From Pedobacter sp. MC2016-24 (GTDB lineage: Bacteria; Bacteroidota; Bacteroidia; Sphingobacteriales; Sphingobacteriaceae): a stretch of 64,000 nt of DNA. A model generated the notes under the pieces. The model did no database searches and was not told the origin of the DNA. It saw nothing but the letters and a program-made list of their open reading frames with translations. The DNA is taken from assembly GCF_015223055.1 (NCBI RefSeq), contig NZ_JADFBX010000010.1, positions 1 through 64,000 on the forward strand. Direction: 5' to 3'. Made by a program: the position numbers and the translations under genes. Shown piece after piece: positions 56,340-64,000 of the stretch (positions within the stretch are counted from its first letter, which is position 1; the number at the start of each line of letters is the position of its first letter).

Positions 56340-59300
56340 ATGGAAAAATATACAAATGCGAGTAACGCACATTATTTTCTGAAATTTTTTAGAAAGGAAG
56401 CGTTACAAAGAGTTTGCTTTTTATTATTTGCTTTTATTATGCTGACAAATTCTGTCTACGCACAGCAAAAACGAACGGTAAAAGGTACTGTAATTGATGA
56501 CAAAAAGTTACCACTAATTGGTGCCTCAATCACAGTGAAAGGTACAAGTGTGAAAACGCTGACCAATGTAAATGGAGAATTCTCCATCGTAGTTCCGGAA
56601 GACAAAGAAACGTTAATAATTGCCTACATCGGCATGATGAATAAAGAGGTATCTGTCAATGGTACAAGTAATATACAGGTATCTATGCAAGACGACAATA
56701 AAGCCCTGAACGAGATTGTTGTTGTAGGATATGGTCAGCAGAAGAAATCGAGTATTATAGGTTCTATTGTACAGACGACAAGTAAAGAACTGGAGCGCAC
56801 CGGCGGCATTACCAATCTCGGTATGGCATTGACCGGGAACTTACCTGGTGTAATTACTGCAAGCTCTTCGGGTATGCCGGGAGCAGAGGATCCTCAGATT
56901 CTGATCCGTGGACAAAGTTCATGGAACAACAGTGCTCCGCTTATCCTTGTGGATGGGATAGAACGTTCCATCAGTGCAATCGATATATCTTCGGTAGAAA
57001 GTGTTTCGGTCTTAAAGGATGCCTCTGCCACAGCAATTTATGGGGTGAGGGGTGCAAACGGTGTTATCCTGGTGACGACCAAACGAGGTGTTGAAGGAAA
57101 AGCGCAAATTCAGGTACGGTCGAACATGACTGCAAAAGTAGCTTCGAAACTTCCGGAAAAGTTTGATTCTTATGATGCCTTAATGTATAAAAACAGGGTT
57201 CTTGAAAAGGAGGGGATGGCCGACCTCAATGCCTGGTCCGCATATGCACCGATGGAACGGATTAACAAATACCGGAACCCGGCTAACATAGCAGACTGGG
57301 ATAGGTATCCCAATGTGGATTGGGTTGACGAATTGTTTAAAGACCATGCGATGTCGTACAATACGGCTGCCAATGTATCAGGAGGGACTAAATTTGTGAA
57401 ATATTTTGCAGGAGTTGATTTCACACGTGAGGGTGATTTGTTCAAAACTGTTCAAAATGGAAGAGGCTACGATGCTGGTTTTGGATATAACCGCACAAAC
57501 GTGAGGAGTAACCTGGATTTCAACCTCACCAAAACAACTAAATTCTCCACCAATTTGTTCGGGTCAAATGGCGTTCGCCAATTGCCATATGATATGCCTG
57601 ATGGTGATCAGAGCTTTTGGTCTTCTGCCTACAGAACCTCGCCAGATATCTTCCGGCCAAAGTATTCAGACGGAACTTACGGCTTTTATGTGACCTCCAA
57701 GCAGGATCAGCCCAATGCTGCGTTTTGGCTTGCATATTCTGGTTTAGAAAAAAGAACAAGTACACAATTGACTACTGATTTTGTGCTTCAACAGCAATTA
57801 GATGCAATTACGAATGGACTTAACTTTAGGGCAAGCCTTTCTATGGACAATTCATTTCTGGAAAAAAAACGTGGTATTAATGATCAGAATAACCCTGCGC
57901 AGCGAAAATATATTGATCCGATTACAGGTTTAGTAAGCTATGAGCTGACCCGTAATGACGGTACGCAGTTTGATTTTAATGAAAGGATTGCCTGGACGAT
58001 TGCTACTGGAGAGGTAGATAAAACAGCGACTTACAGGAACACAAACTACCAGTTTCAGTTGAATTACGGACGGACATATGGGGATCATGAGGTGACGGCC
58101 ATGGGTGTTTTTCAACGCCAGAGAAATGTAAGGGGAGGTAATTTTCCAACTTTTAGGGAGGATTGGGTTTATAGGACAACGTACAATTATAAATCCAAAT
58201 ATTTCGTTGAAGCAAACGGTGCCTATAATGGTTCAGAAAAATTTGGTCCGAAAAGGCGCTTTGCTTTCTTTCCCTCTTTTTCAGCGGGATGGATGATCAA
58301 CAACGAGCAATTTATGAAAGGATTAACTTTCATTGATCAATTGAAACTTCGTGGTTCCTGGGGTAGAATTGGGGATGATGGATTTAATACCCCACGCTGG
58401 CCATTTCGCGATGCTTATTCTTATGGTGGCAATACACAAATGGGTAATTCGATCTCCAATACACCCTATACTTTTTACCGCGTATCCACTATGGGAAATC
58501 CAATTCTGGGTTGGGAAATTGTGGAAAAACGAAACCTCGCCATCGACTATAGTTTCCTGAAAGGTAAGATTTCAGGAAAAGTAGATTTTTTTAAAGATAA
58601 ACGGAGCGACATCGTCATCGGTGGTGAAAGTCGTGCCATACCCTCTTTTTATGGTTTTGGTGGAACTGCCGCCAGAGTGAACAGTGGAAAGGTAACGAGT
58701 AAGGGTTATGAACTGGAACTCCGCATAAATCATTCGTTCAATGAGAATCTGCGCTTTTGGGCCAATACCAGTGTAACACATGCCCAAAATATTACAAATT
58801 TCCGCGACGACCCGGAGCTTACTCCAGCTTACCAGAAACAGGCCGGTTATGCCATCGGACAGGTCAAGACTTACATCGATCATGGATTTATCCAAAGCTG
58901 GGATGATGTTTACGGAAGTACCACGCGGGCATCTAACAACGGAAGCAAGTTGCCTGGTGATTATAATATTCTTGATTTTAATGGTGATGGGATTATCGAC
59001 GCTAACGATCCGGCGCCTTACGGCTACACATCTAACCCTCAAAATACGTACAATGCCAGTCTCGGGTTAGATTGGAAAGGTCTAAGCTTATTTGTACAAT
59101 TCTATGGCGTAAATAACGTAACGAGAGAGGTGACCTTCCTGAATTTCCAGGCAAAAAGTAATGTGGTTTTTGTGGAGAGACCTTCTTGGAACGTAGCAAG
59201 TGCCCAGGGCGAAATTCCATTGTCGCGGTTTACAACCAACGACCCTGACGGTGCACGTGGAACCCGTTTCCTTTACGATGGTTCATACGTACGGTTGAAG

Positions 59301-59516
59301 AATGTGGAAGTTGGTTATAAACTACCCCGAAATTATGTAAACAAGATCGGGTTAAAAAGCACCAGGATTTATATCAGTGGAAATAACCTTTGGTTGTGGT
59401 CGAAGCTGCCTGATGATCGGGAATCAAATTTCAGTACTCCAGGAGATCCTAATGGTAGTGGAGGTGCTTATCCAACAATGAGACGCTTCAACCTGGGGCT
59501 TGAAATCACCTTATAA
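56340..59516 (+). CDS. SusC/RagA family TonB-linked outer-membrane protein (xylan uptake, first)
   Basis: The first channel of the xylan SusCD set. Signal peptide at 1-42 (NSVYAQ). Carboxypeptidase-regulatory-like domain at about 46-130 (VIDDKKLPLIGASITVKG), TonB-box-like EIVVVGYG at about 125-135, plug at about 135-255 with the SusC signature (LKDASATAIYGVRGANGVILV), then the barrel. Length 1058. No STN domain, so signalling goes through the HTCS rather than a sigma/FecR pair. It corresponds in position and domain layout to XusA of xylan-uptake operons. SusD follows after 12 bases. Confidence 0.94.
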   Translation: MEKYTNASNAHYFLKFFRKEALQRVCFLLFAFIMLTNSVYAQQKRTVKGTVIDDKKLPLIGASITVKGTSVKTLTNVNGEFSIVVPEDKETLIIAYIGMMNKEVSVNGTSNIQVSMQDDNKALNEIVVVGYGQQKKSSIIGSIVQTTSKELERTGGITNLGMALTGNLPGVITASSSGMPGAEDPQILIRGQSSWNNSAPLILVDGIERSISAIDISSVESVSVLKDASATAIYGVRGANGVILVTTKRGVEGKAQIQVRSNMTAKVASKLPEKFDSYDALMYKNRVLEKEGMADLNAWSAYAPMERINKYRNPANIADWDRYPNVDWVDELFKDHAMSYNTAANVSGGTKFVKYFAGVDFTREGDLFKTVQNGRGYDAGFGYNRTNVRSNLDFNLTKTTKFSTNLFGSNGVRQLPYDMPDGDQSFWSSAYRTSPDIFRPKYSDGTYGFYVTSKQDQPNAAFWLAYSGLEKRTSTQLTTDFVLQQQLDAITNGLNFRASLSMDNSFLEKKRGINDQNNPAQRKYIDPITGLVSYELTRNDGTQFDFNERIAWTIATGEVDKTATYRNTNYQFQLNYGRTYGDHEVTAMGVFQRQRNVRGGNFPTFREDWVYRTTYNYKSKYFVEANGAYNGSEKFGPKRRFAFFPSFSAGWMINNEQFMKGLTFIDQLKLRGSWGRIGDDGFNTPRWPFRDAYSYGGNTQMGNSISNTPYTFYRVSTMGNPILGWEIVEKRNLAIDYSFLKGKISGKVDFFKDKRSDIVIGGESRAIPSFYGFGGTAARVNSGKVTSKGYELELRINHSFNENLRFWANTSVTHAQNITNFRDDPELTPAYQKQAGYAIGQVKTYIDHGFIQSWDDVYGSTTRASNNGSKLPGDYNILDFNGDGIIDANDPAPYGYTSNPQNTYNASLGLDWKGLSLFVQFYGVNNVTREVTFLNFQAKSNVVFVERPSWNVASAQGEIPLSRFTTNDPDGARGTRFLYDGSYVRLKNVEVGYKLPRNYVNKIGLKSTRIYISGNNLWLWSKLPDDRESNFSTPGDPNGSGGAYPTMRRFNLGLEITL

Positions 59517-59528
59517 AACGAATTGAAA

Positions 59529-61418
59529 ATGAGAAATTTCATTAAAAAGATATTATTGCCTTTAACCATCATACTGGCAGTCTTGACACTTGGATCCTGT
59601 AAAAAATATTTGGAGCGGTCTCCGCTTGCTGATATTGAGGAAACAGATCCCTATCAGAATTTTAGAAACTTCCAGGGATTTACGGAAGAAATGTACAATT
59701 GCATCCCCATGCTTTCGGGTAATCAGTATCACAGTAGCTGGAACCTGGGTGAAGAGGAGTTTTGGGAAGCAGGGGAAACCCGCGTGATCGCATATGCGAT
59801 AGATCAGGGCGATTACCGTGCCTGGGAGAGCGCCTTATATAACATATTTAAGGCAGATGGAGGAGATCCCTCTACTACCGATCGAATGACTAAAGGTAGA
59901 TTATGGCAATTGTCCTGGTATGCCATCCGCAAGGCAAATGTTGGTATTGCGAATCTTGATAAGCTGGTAGATGCTACTCAGGAAGAAAAGGATCTGATCG
60001 CCGGACAGCTCTATTTTTTTAGGGGATATTTTCATTTTGTACTGATGGAGTACTGGGGAGGTTTACCTTACATTGAACAGGTTTTACCAACCAATGAGGT
60101 TTTGAAACTTGAGCGCCTAAGTTATGGCGCGACGGCGGATAAAGTTGCCGCGGATTTGCAGAAAGCTGCGGATCTGCTTCCGGTAGACTGGGATGCCACG
60201 GTGGCCGGTTCTGTGACTAGTGGAAAAAATAACCAACGGATCAATAAAATCATGGCCCTGGGATTTTTAGGGAAAAATTACTTATGGGCTGGGAGCCCGC
60301 TGATGAACAGGGAAACTACCGGGAACAGCAGCTATAATACCGAATATTGTAAAAAGGCAGCAGATGTTTTTGCTCAGGCATTAAAACTGGTTGAATCCAC
60401 CAAGCGATATGAGTTGGCCCCTTTTTCACAGTACAGGGAAATATTTCAGACCTATAATGCCGGAGGCCGGTTACCCGGACTGAAAGAATCTATTTTGCTG
60501 GAAAACCTGACAGAAGCAAACGTTGGACGCTGGCGTAACAACCAGGTCAATGACTATCGTCCGAATACAATTAATGGATCTGGAATCAAAGTGTATCCTA
60601 CTGCAAATTATGCCCGTTATTATGGCATGGCAAATGGTTTGCCGATTGCAGAGCCGGATAAAATTGATGCTGAGTCAGGATATGATCCTGAATATCCATG
60701 GAAAAACCGTGATCCGCGTTTCTATAACGATTATGTTATAGATGGAGAAAAAGTAGTCGTTGCTGGTCAGGCTGTGGGAAATAATGAATTTCGTCAATAT
60801 GCCAGTCTTTATACTGGCGGATTGTTTAGAACTGCAGATGCCAATAAAAAAGTCTGGACGGGATATCTCCTCTCCAAATATGTCGCCAAATTGTCTAATG
60901 AGTTTGATGGCTACAGGGAAAATAACATTGTACTGATGAGTTTAATGCGTTTGGCAGATGTATACCTGATGTATGCTGAAGCAACAGCGGTAGGTTATGG
61001 AAGTCCGCAAAGCAGCGCTGCTGGATATAGCCTGACGGCAGTTGATGCGGTTAACAAAATCCGCAGCCGGGCAGGGGTGTTGGGGGTTGCAACTAAATTT
61101 CTTGGCTCAACTACTGATTTTTTGGGTGAACTGAGACGTGAACGTGCCGTGGAGCTATCTTTTGAAGGGCTGCGCTTTACCGATCTGCGTCGTTGGTTGC
61201 TACTCACACAGCGTCCATATACGCTCAAAACTGCCGTCGAGTTCGACCGTGCGCTTACCAATGCTCAGGTATATGCCGATCCCAAAAATGCGAAAGTGCG
61301 TAACCTGAGAGAAGTGACCTTAGTTGAAAGGCAATTGGGAGATCGTCATTACTGGTTTCCATTTCGCCAAAAAGATGTGAACATGTATAAAGAGTTTAAG
61401 CAGAATCCTGGGTGGTAA
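59529..61418 (+). CDS. SusD/RagB family xylan-binding lipoprotein
   Basis: The ligand-binding lid of the first xylan SusC. I use ATG 59529, not the TTG at 59523, since MRNFIKKILLPLTI gives a normal lipoprotein signal with Cys24 (LGSC). The mature start KKYLERSPLADIEE, the GQLYFFRGYFHFVLMEYWGG helix and the C-terminal RLADVYLMYAEA and LRRERAVELSFEGLRFTDLRRW blocks are standard SusD. Length 629 is longer than the SusD at 6228 (503), as in XusB-type proteins. It is adjacent to SusC genes on both sides, with 19 bases to the next. Confidence 0.94.
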   Translation: MRNFIKKILLPLTIILAVLTLGSCKKYLERSPLADIEETDPYQNFRNFQGFTEEMYNCIPMLSGNQYHSSWNLGEEEFWEAGETRVIAYAIDQGDYRAWESALYNIFKADGGDPSTTDRMTKGRLWQLSWYAIRKANVGIANLDKLVDATQEEKDLIAGQLYFFRGYFHFVLMEYWGGLPYIEQVLPTNEVLKLERLSYGATADKVAADLQKAADLLPVDWDATVAGSVTSGKNNQRINKIMALGFLGKNYLWAGSPLMNRETTGNSSYNTEYCKKAADVFAQALKLVESTKRYELAPFSQYREIFQTYNAGGRLPGLKESILLENLTEANVGRWRNNQVNDYRPNTINGSGIKVYPTANYARYYGMANGLPIAEPDKIDAESGYDPEYPWKNRDPRFYNDYVIDGEKVVVAGQAVGNNEFRQYASLYTGGLFRTADANKKVWTGYLLSKYVAKLSNEFDGYRENNIVLMSLMRLADVYLMYAEATAVGYGSPQSSAAGYSLTAVDAVNKIRSRAGVLGVATKFLGSTTDFLGELRRERAVELSFEGLRFTDLRRWLLLTQRPYTLKTAVEFDRALTNAQVYADPKNAKVRNLREVTLVERQLGDRHYWFPFRQKDVNMYKEFKQNPGW

Positions 61419-61437
61419 TTAAAAATATTCAACTAAA

Positions 61438-64000
61438 ATGAAGAGAAAAAATATAAAAGCCTGCTGTACTTTATTTGCCACTGTTTTTATGACTCTGGCT
61501 GGCGTACAAGCTCAGGATAAAGTAGATAGTGTCATCTATTTATCGGCGCCATCTCCTAAAAAAGATTCACTTGTCAATGTCGCATTTAAAAAGATTGCCA
61601 GGCGGGATCTGCTGGGTGGTGTGTCGACAGTGAACGTGCCTGATTTATTAAAAAAGAGTTATGGTGTATACAGCCTTGATAATCTTCAGGCATTGGTAGG
61701 CGGGTATACAGGGAATGTATGGGGACAGAGTGCTTTGGTTCTGGTAGACGGCATACCACGCCGCGCTTCAGATGTGCGTTTGGTAGAAATTGAATCCATT
61801 ACCGTCCTTAAAGGAGCAAGTGCTGTGGTCTTATATGGAAGTGGAGCTTCCAAAGGCGCTATATTGATCACCACCAAAAGAGGAAGTGTAAAGCCGCTGA
61901 CCATTGATGTGAGAGCAAACACCGGACTATACATCCCAAAAGCTTATCCCAATTATCTGAATGCAGCTGATTATATGACTTATTACAATGAGGCTTTAAC
62001 CAACGATGGAATTGCGATATCTGGTCCTGGTTATAGCCAGGAAGTTATTGACAATACAAGGGCGGGTACTAATCCTTTCAAATATCCTGATGTTGATTTC
62101 TTTAGCTCGGAATATCTTAAAAAGGCGTATTCGAAATCAGATGTTACCACCGAAATTTCAGGCGGAAATGAGGATGCACAGTATTACACCAATGTAGGCT
62201 TAACTTATAACAATAGTTTGCTGAAATACGGGGAACAGGCAAAAAATAATGATTTCGGATTAAACATACGCGGAAATGTAGACATTAAGATTACCAAATG
62301 GCTGAGCGCCTCAACGGATGCAGTCGCGATTGTTTCTAACAGCTATGTAGGCCGCGGTAATTTCTGGGGTGCGACCTCCACTATAGCACCCAATTTCAAT
62401 AGATTTTCGCCACTGATTCCCATCAGTATGCTTGATCCGAACAATAAACAATTGCAAACTATTGTCAACACCAGTAATCACATCATTGACGGGAAGTATC
62501 TTCTTGGTGGTCAAAGCACCAATCAGACCAATGTGTTCTCTGATATGCTGGCTGCTGGTTACATTAAAAACCGGAATCGTACTTTCATGTACAATCTGAG
62601 TGCGAAAGCCGATCTAGCTGCCATTTTGGAGGGGTTGTCTTTTAAAACTACGAACAGCATGGATTATACCTCGGTATATTCTGAGGGTTACCTGTTGGGC
62701 TACCGGACATACAAACCGACCTGGTCTACCGTGAACGGTCAGGAGTTGATCACCGCCCTGGAGTCGTTTGGGGAGGATAAGAATTCAACCAACGAGTTTG
62801 TAGGTAGGTCGATGTATATCCAAACCATGTCTTTCAAATCTCAATTTGATTATGAACGTACTTTTGCTAAGGATCACAATTTAACCGCTACATTAATGGG
62901 GTGGTGGTACAAAACGCAGTTCTCTAGTGATATTGACAACGATGGAGGCAGCGACTACCAGCCGATCTTAAATACCAATCTGGGGTTCCAGCTTGGTTAC
63001 AATTATCGCAGGAAATATTATGCCGATTTTTCTTCGGCCTTGATCCATTCTGCCAAATTACCTCCCGGAAAGCGAAATGCTTTATCGCCGACTTTAACAC
63101 TAGGTTGGCAGATTGGTGATGAAGGCTTTGTGAAAGACAACCTTTCTTTTGTAGACAACCTGAAGCTGTCCACATCTTATGCATTAATTAATCAGGACCT
63201 GGATGTTACAGGTTTCAGAGCCAACAGTTCTGATCCTGCCGATTATTATTTATATCAGGGTTATTACAGCAACACCTCTGGTTTAGGTGGCTGGTATCCA
63301 TGGCGCGATGGTGCAGCTGGTGGTTTCACCACGGTTTCAGGTCAGGGTGACAATATGAACCTTACCTTTGTTAAACGGAAAGAATTCAGAATAAGTTTAG
63401 AAGGCGCGCTCTTTAATAATTTAATAGGTTTTGATGCCAATTATTTCTCACAAACTACAGATGGCTTGCTGGCACGCGGAACAACGATTTATCCATCATA
63501 CTTTGCTGGTTCAGGTGATTTTCGTCCCTGGCTGAACTATAATAAAGAGCGCCGGTCAGGTCTTGATTTTTCAGTTAACCTGAATAAAAAGATAGGAGAA
63601 CTGCAGTACTCCCTGGGAATTACCGGTATGTTTTACAATTCTGAAGTACTACGCAGGGATGAAAACCCGGAACAAAGTTATCTTGCCAGAACAGGCAAAC
63701 CACTTGATGCTTATTTTGGTTACATCAGCGAAGGGCTTTTCCAGAACCAGGCAGAAATCGATAATCATGCCAGACAAACCTTCGGCAATGTGAAGCCTGG
63801 TGACATCAAATATCAGGACATCAACAGTGATGGGATTATCGATGGCCGTGATCAGGTTGACCTGGGACACACAGGTTGGGCAGCTTCACCTTTTTCTATG
63901 GGATTAAATCTTACACTTAAATGGAAAAACCTTACATTTTTTGCCATGGGTTCAGGTAGCTGGGGAGCCATTGGCTTTAAAAACAGTTCATATTATTGGG
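61438..64000 (+). CDS. SusC/RagA family TonB-linked outer-membrane protein (xylan uptake, second; 3' end outside window)
   Basis: A second SusC channel, starting at ATG 61438 and open to the window end (854 codons seen), so it is truncated only by the window. Signal peptide at about 1-26 (GVQAQ). Unlike the other two SusC proteins here it has no carboxypeptidase-like domain: a short linker leads to the plug (about 55-150), with ALVLVDGIPRR and LKGASAVVLYGSGASKGAILI. Then barrel strands follow. This short form in second place after SusC-SusD matches XusC of xus operons. The lack of the extra domain looks original, since the frame is clean. A second SusD and a xylanase are expected next. Confidence 0.93.
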   Translation, partial: MKRKNIKACCTLFATVFMTLAGVQAQDKVDSVIYLSAPSPKKDSLVNVAFKKIARRDLLGGVSTVNVPDLLKKSYGVYSLDNLQALVGGYTGNVWGQSALVLVDGIPRRASDVRLVEIESITVLKGASAVVLYGSGASKGAILITTKRGSVKPLTIDVRANTGLYIPKAYPNYLNAADYMTYYNEALTNDGIAISGPGYSQEVIDNTRAGTNPFKYPDVDFFSSEYLKKAYSKSDVTTEISGGNEDAQYYTNVGLTYNNSLLKYGEQAKNNDFGLNIRGNVDIKITKWLSASTDAVAIVSNSYVGRGNFWGATSTIAPNFNRFSPLIPISMLDPNNKQLQTIVNTSNHIIDGKYLLGGQSTNQTNVFSDMLAAGYIKNRNRTFMYNLSAKADLAAILEGLSFKTTNSMDYTSVYSEGYLLGYRTYKPTWSTVNGQELITALESFGEDKNSTNEFVGRSMYIQTMSFKSQFDYERTFAKDHNLTATLMGWWYKTQFSSDIDNDGGSDYQPILNTNLGFQLGYNYRRKYYADFSSALIHSAKLPPGKRNALSPTLTLGWQIGDEGFVKDNLSFVDNLKLSTSYALINQDLDVTGFRANSSDPADYYLYQGYYSNTSGLGGWYPWRDGAAGGFTTVSGQGDNMNLTFVKRKEFRISLEGALFNNLIGFDANYFSQTTDGLLARGTTIYPSYFAGSGDFRPWLNYNKERRSGLDFSVNLNKKIGELQYSLGITGMFYNSEVLRRDENPEQSYLARTGKPLDAYFGYISEGLFQNQAEIDNHARQTFGNVKPGDIKYQDINSDGIIDGRDQVDLGHTGWAASPFSMGLNLTLKWKNLTFFAMGSGSWGAIGFKNSSYYW

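Noticed and set aside
1..64000. CRISPR arrays, tRNA or rRNA genes, insertion sequences
   Set aside because: No regularly spaced direct repeats, tRNA-like cloverleaf, rRNA text or transposase was seen; I could not run dedicated searches.

Overview
The window comes from a Bacteroidota genome, most likely the family Sphingobacteriaceae and close to Pedobacter. The evidence is SusC/SusD pairs, an ECF sigma/FecR pair, a hybrid two-component regulator, a PorP/SprF-like tail, many signal peptides and lipoboxes, and Bacteroidota-type -7 promoter elements (TAnnTTTG). This is inference from gene content; no rRNA or other taxonomic marker is present.

Layout. (1) 1-289: end of a PorP/SprF-like outer-membrane protein, followed by a decayed AraC-type helix-turn-helix fragment. 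(2) 725-13549: a self-regulated uptake module made of ECF sigma factor, FecR anti-sigma factor, SusC with an STN signalling domain, SusD, a DUF4843 lipoprotein, a PKD-like lipoprotein, a TlpA-type thioredoxin and a large zinc metalloprotease. It has no carbohydrate enzyme, so a peptide or protein substrate is likelier than a glycan. A strong bidirectional terminator closes it. (3) 13648-17326: an Lrp/AsnC regulator divergent from metE, which carries a complete cobalamin riboswitch in its leader, then a 69-residue acidic peptide ending in a CPCC motif. (4) 17553-64000: a very large xylan utilization locus, cut by the window end.

The xylan locus has a plus-strand GH95; a minus-strand group GH3 > GH115 > GH43; and a long plus-strand series: GH43, transaldolase, GH10, hybrid two-component system, two SGNH esterases, GH43-CBM6, GH27, GH43, a tandem CE1 esterase, GH127, GH95, GH43, GH31, GH43-CBM6 and GH10. 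A terminator follows, then SusC-SusD-SusC, the last truncated. This SusC-D-C order resembles the xus xylan-uptake operons of Prevotella and Bacteroides, which continue with a second SusD, a surface lipoprotein and a GH10 xylanase.

How it works together (inference from families). GH10 enzymes cut the xylan backbone and the SusC/SusD pairs import oligosaccharides. GH115 removes glucuronic acid; GH43 and GH127 remove alpha- and beta-L-arabinofuranose; GH27, GH31 and GH95 remove galactose, alpha-xylose and L-galactose or L-fucose; esterases remove acetyl and feruloyl groups; GH3 and GH43 finish xylo-oligosaccharides to xylose. The hybrid regulator would sense a xylo-oligosaccharide, and the embedded transaldolase links the locus to pentose metabolism. 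The enzyme set fits heavily decorated cereal glucuronoarabinoxylan better than simple xylan.
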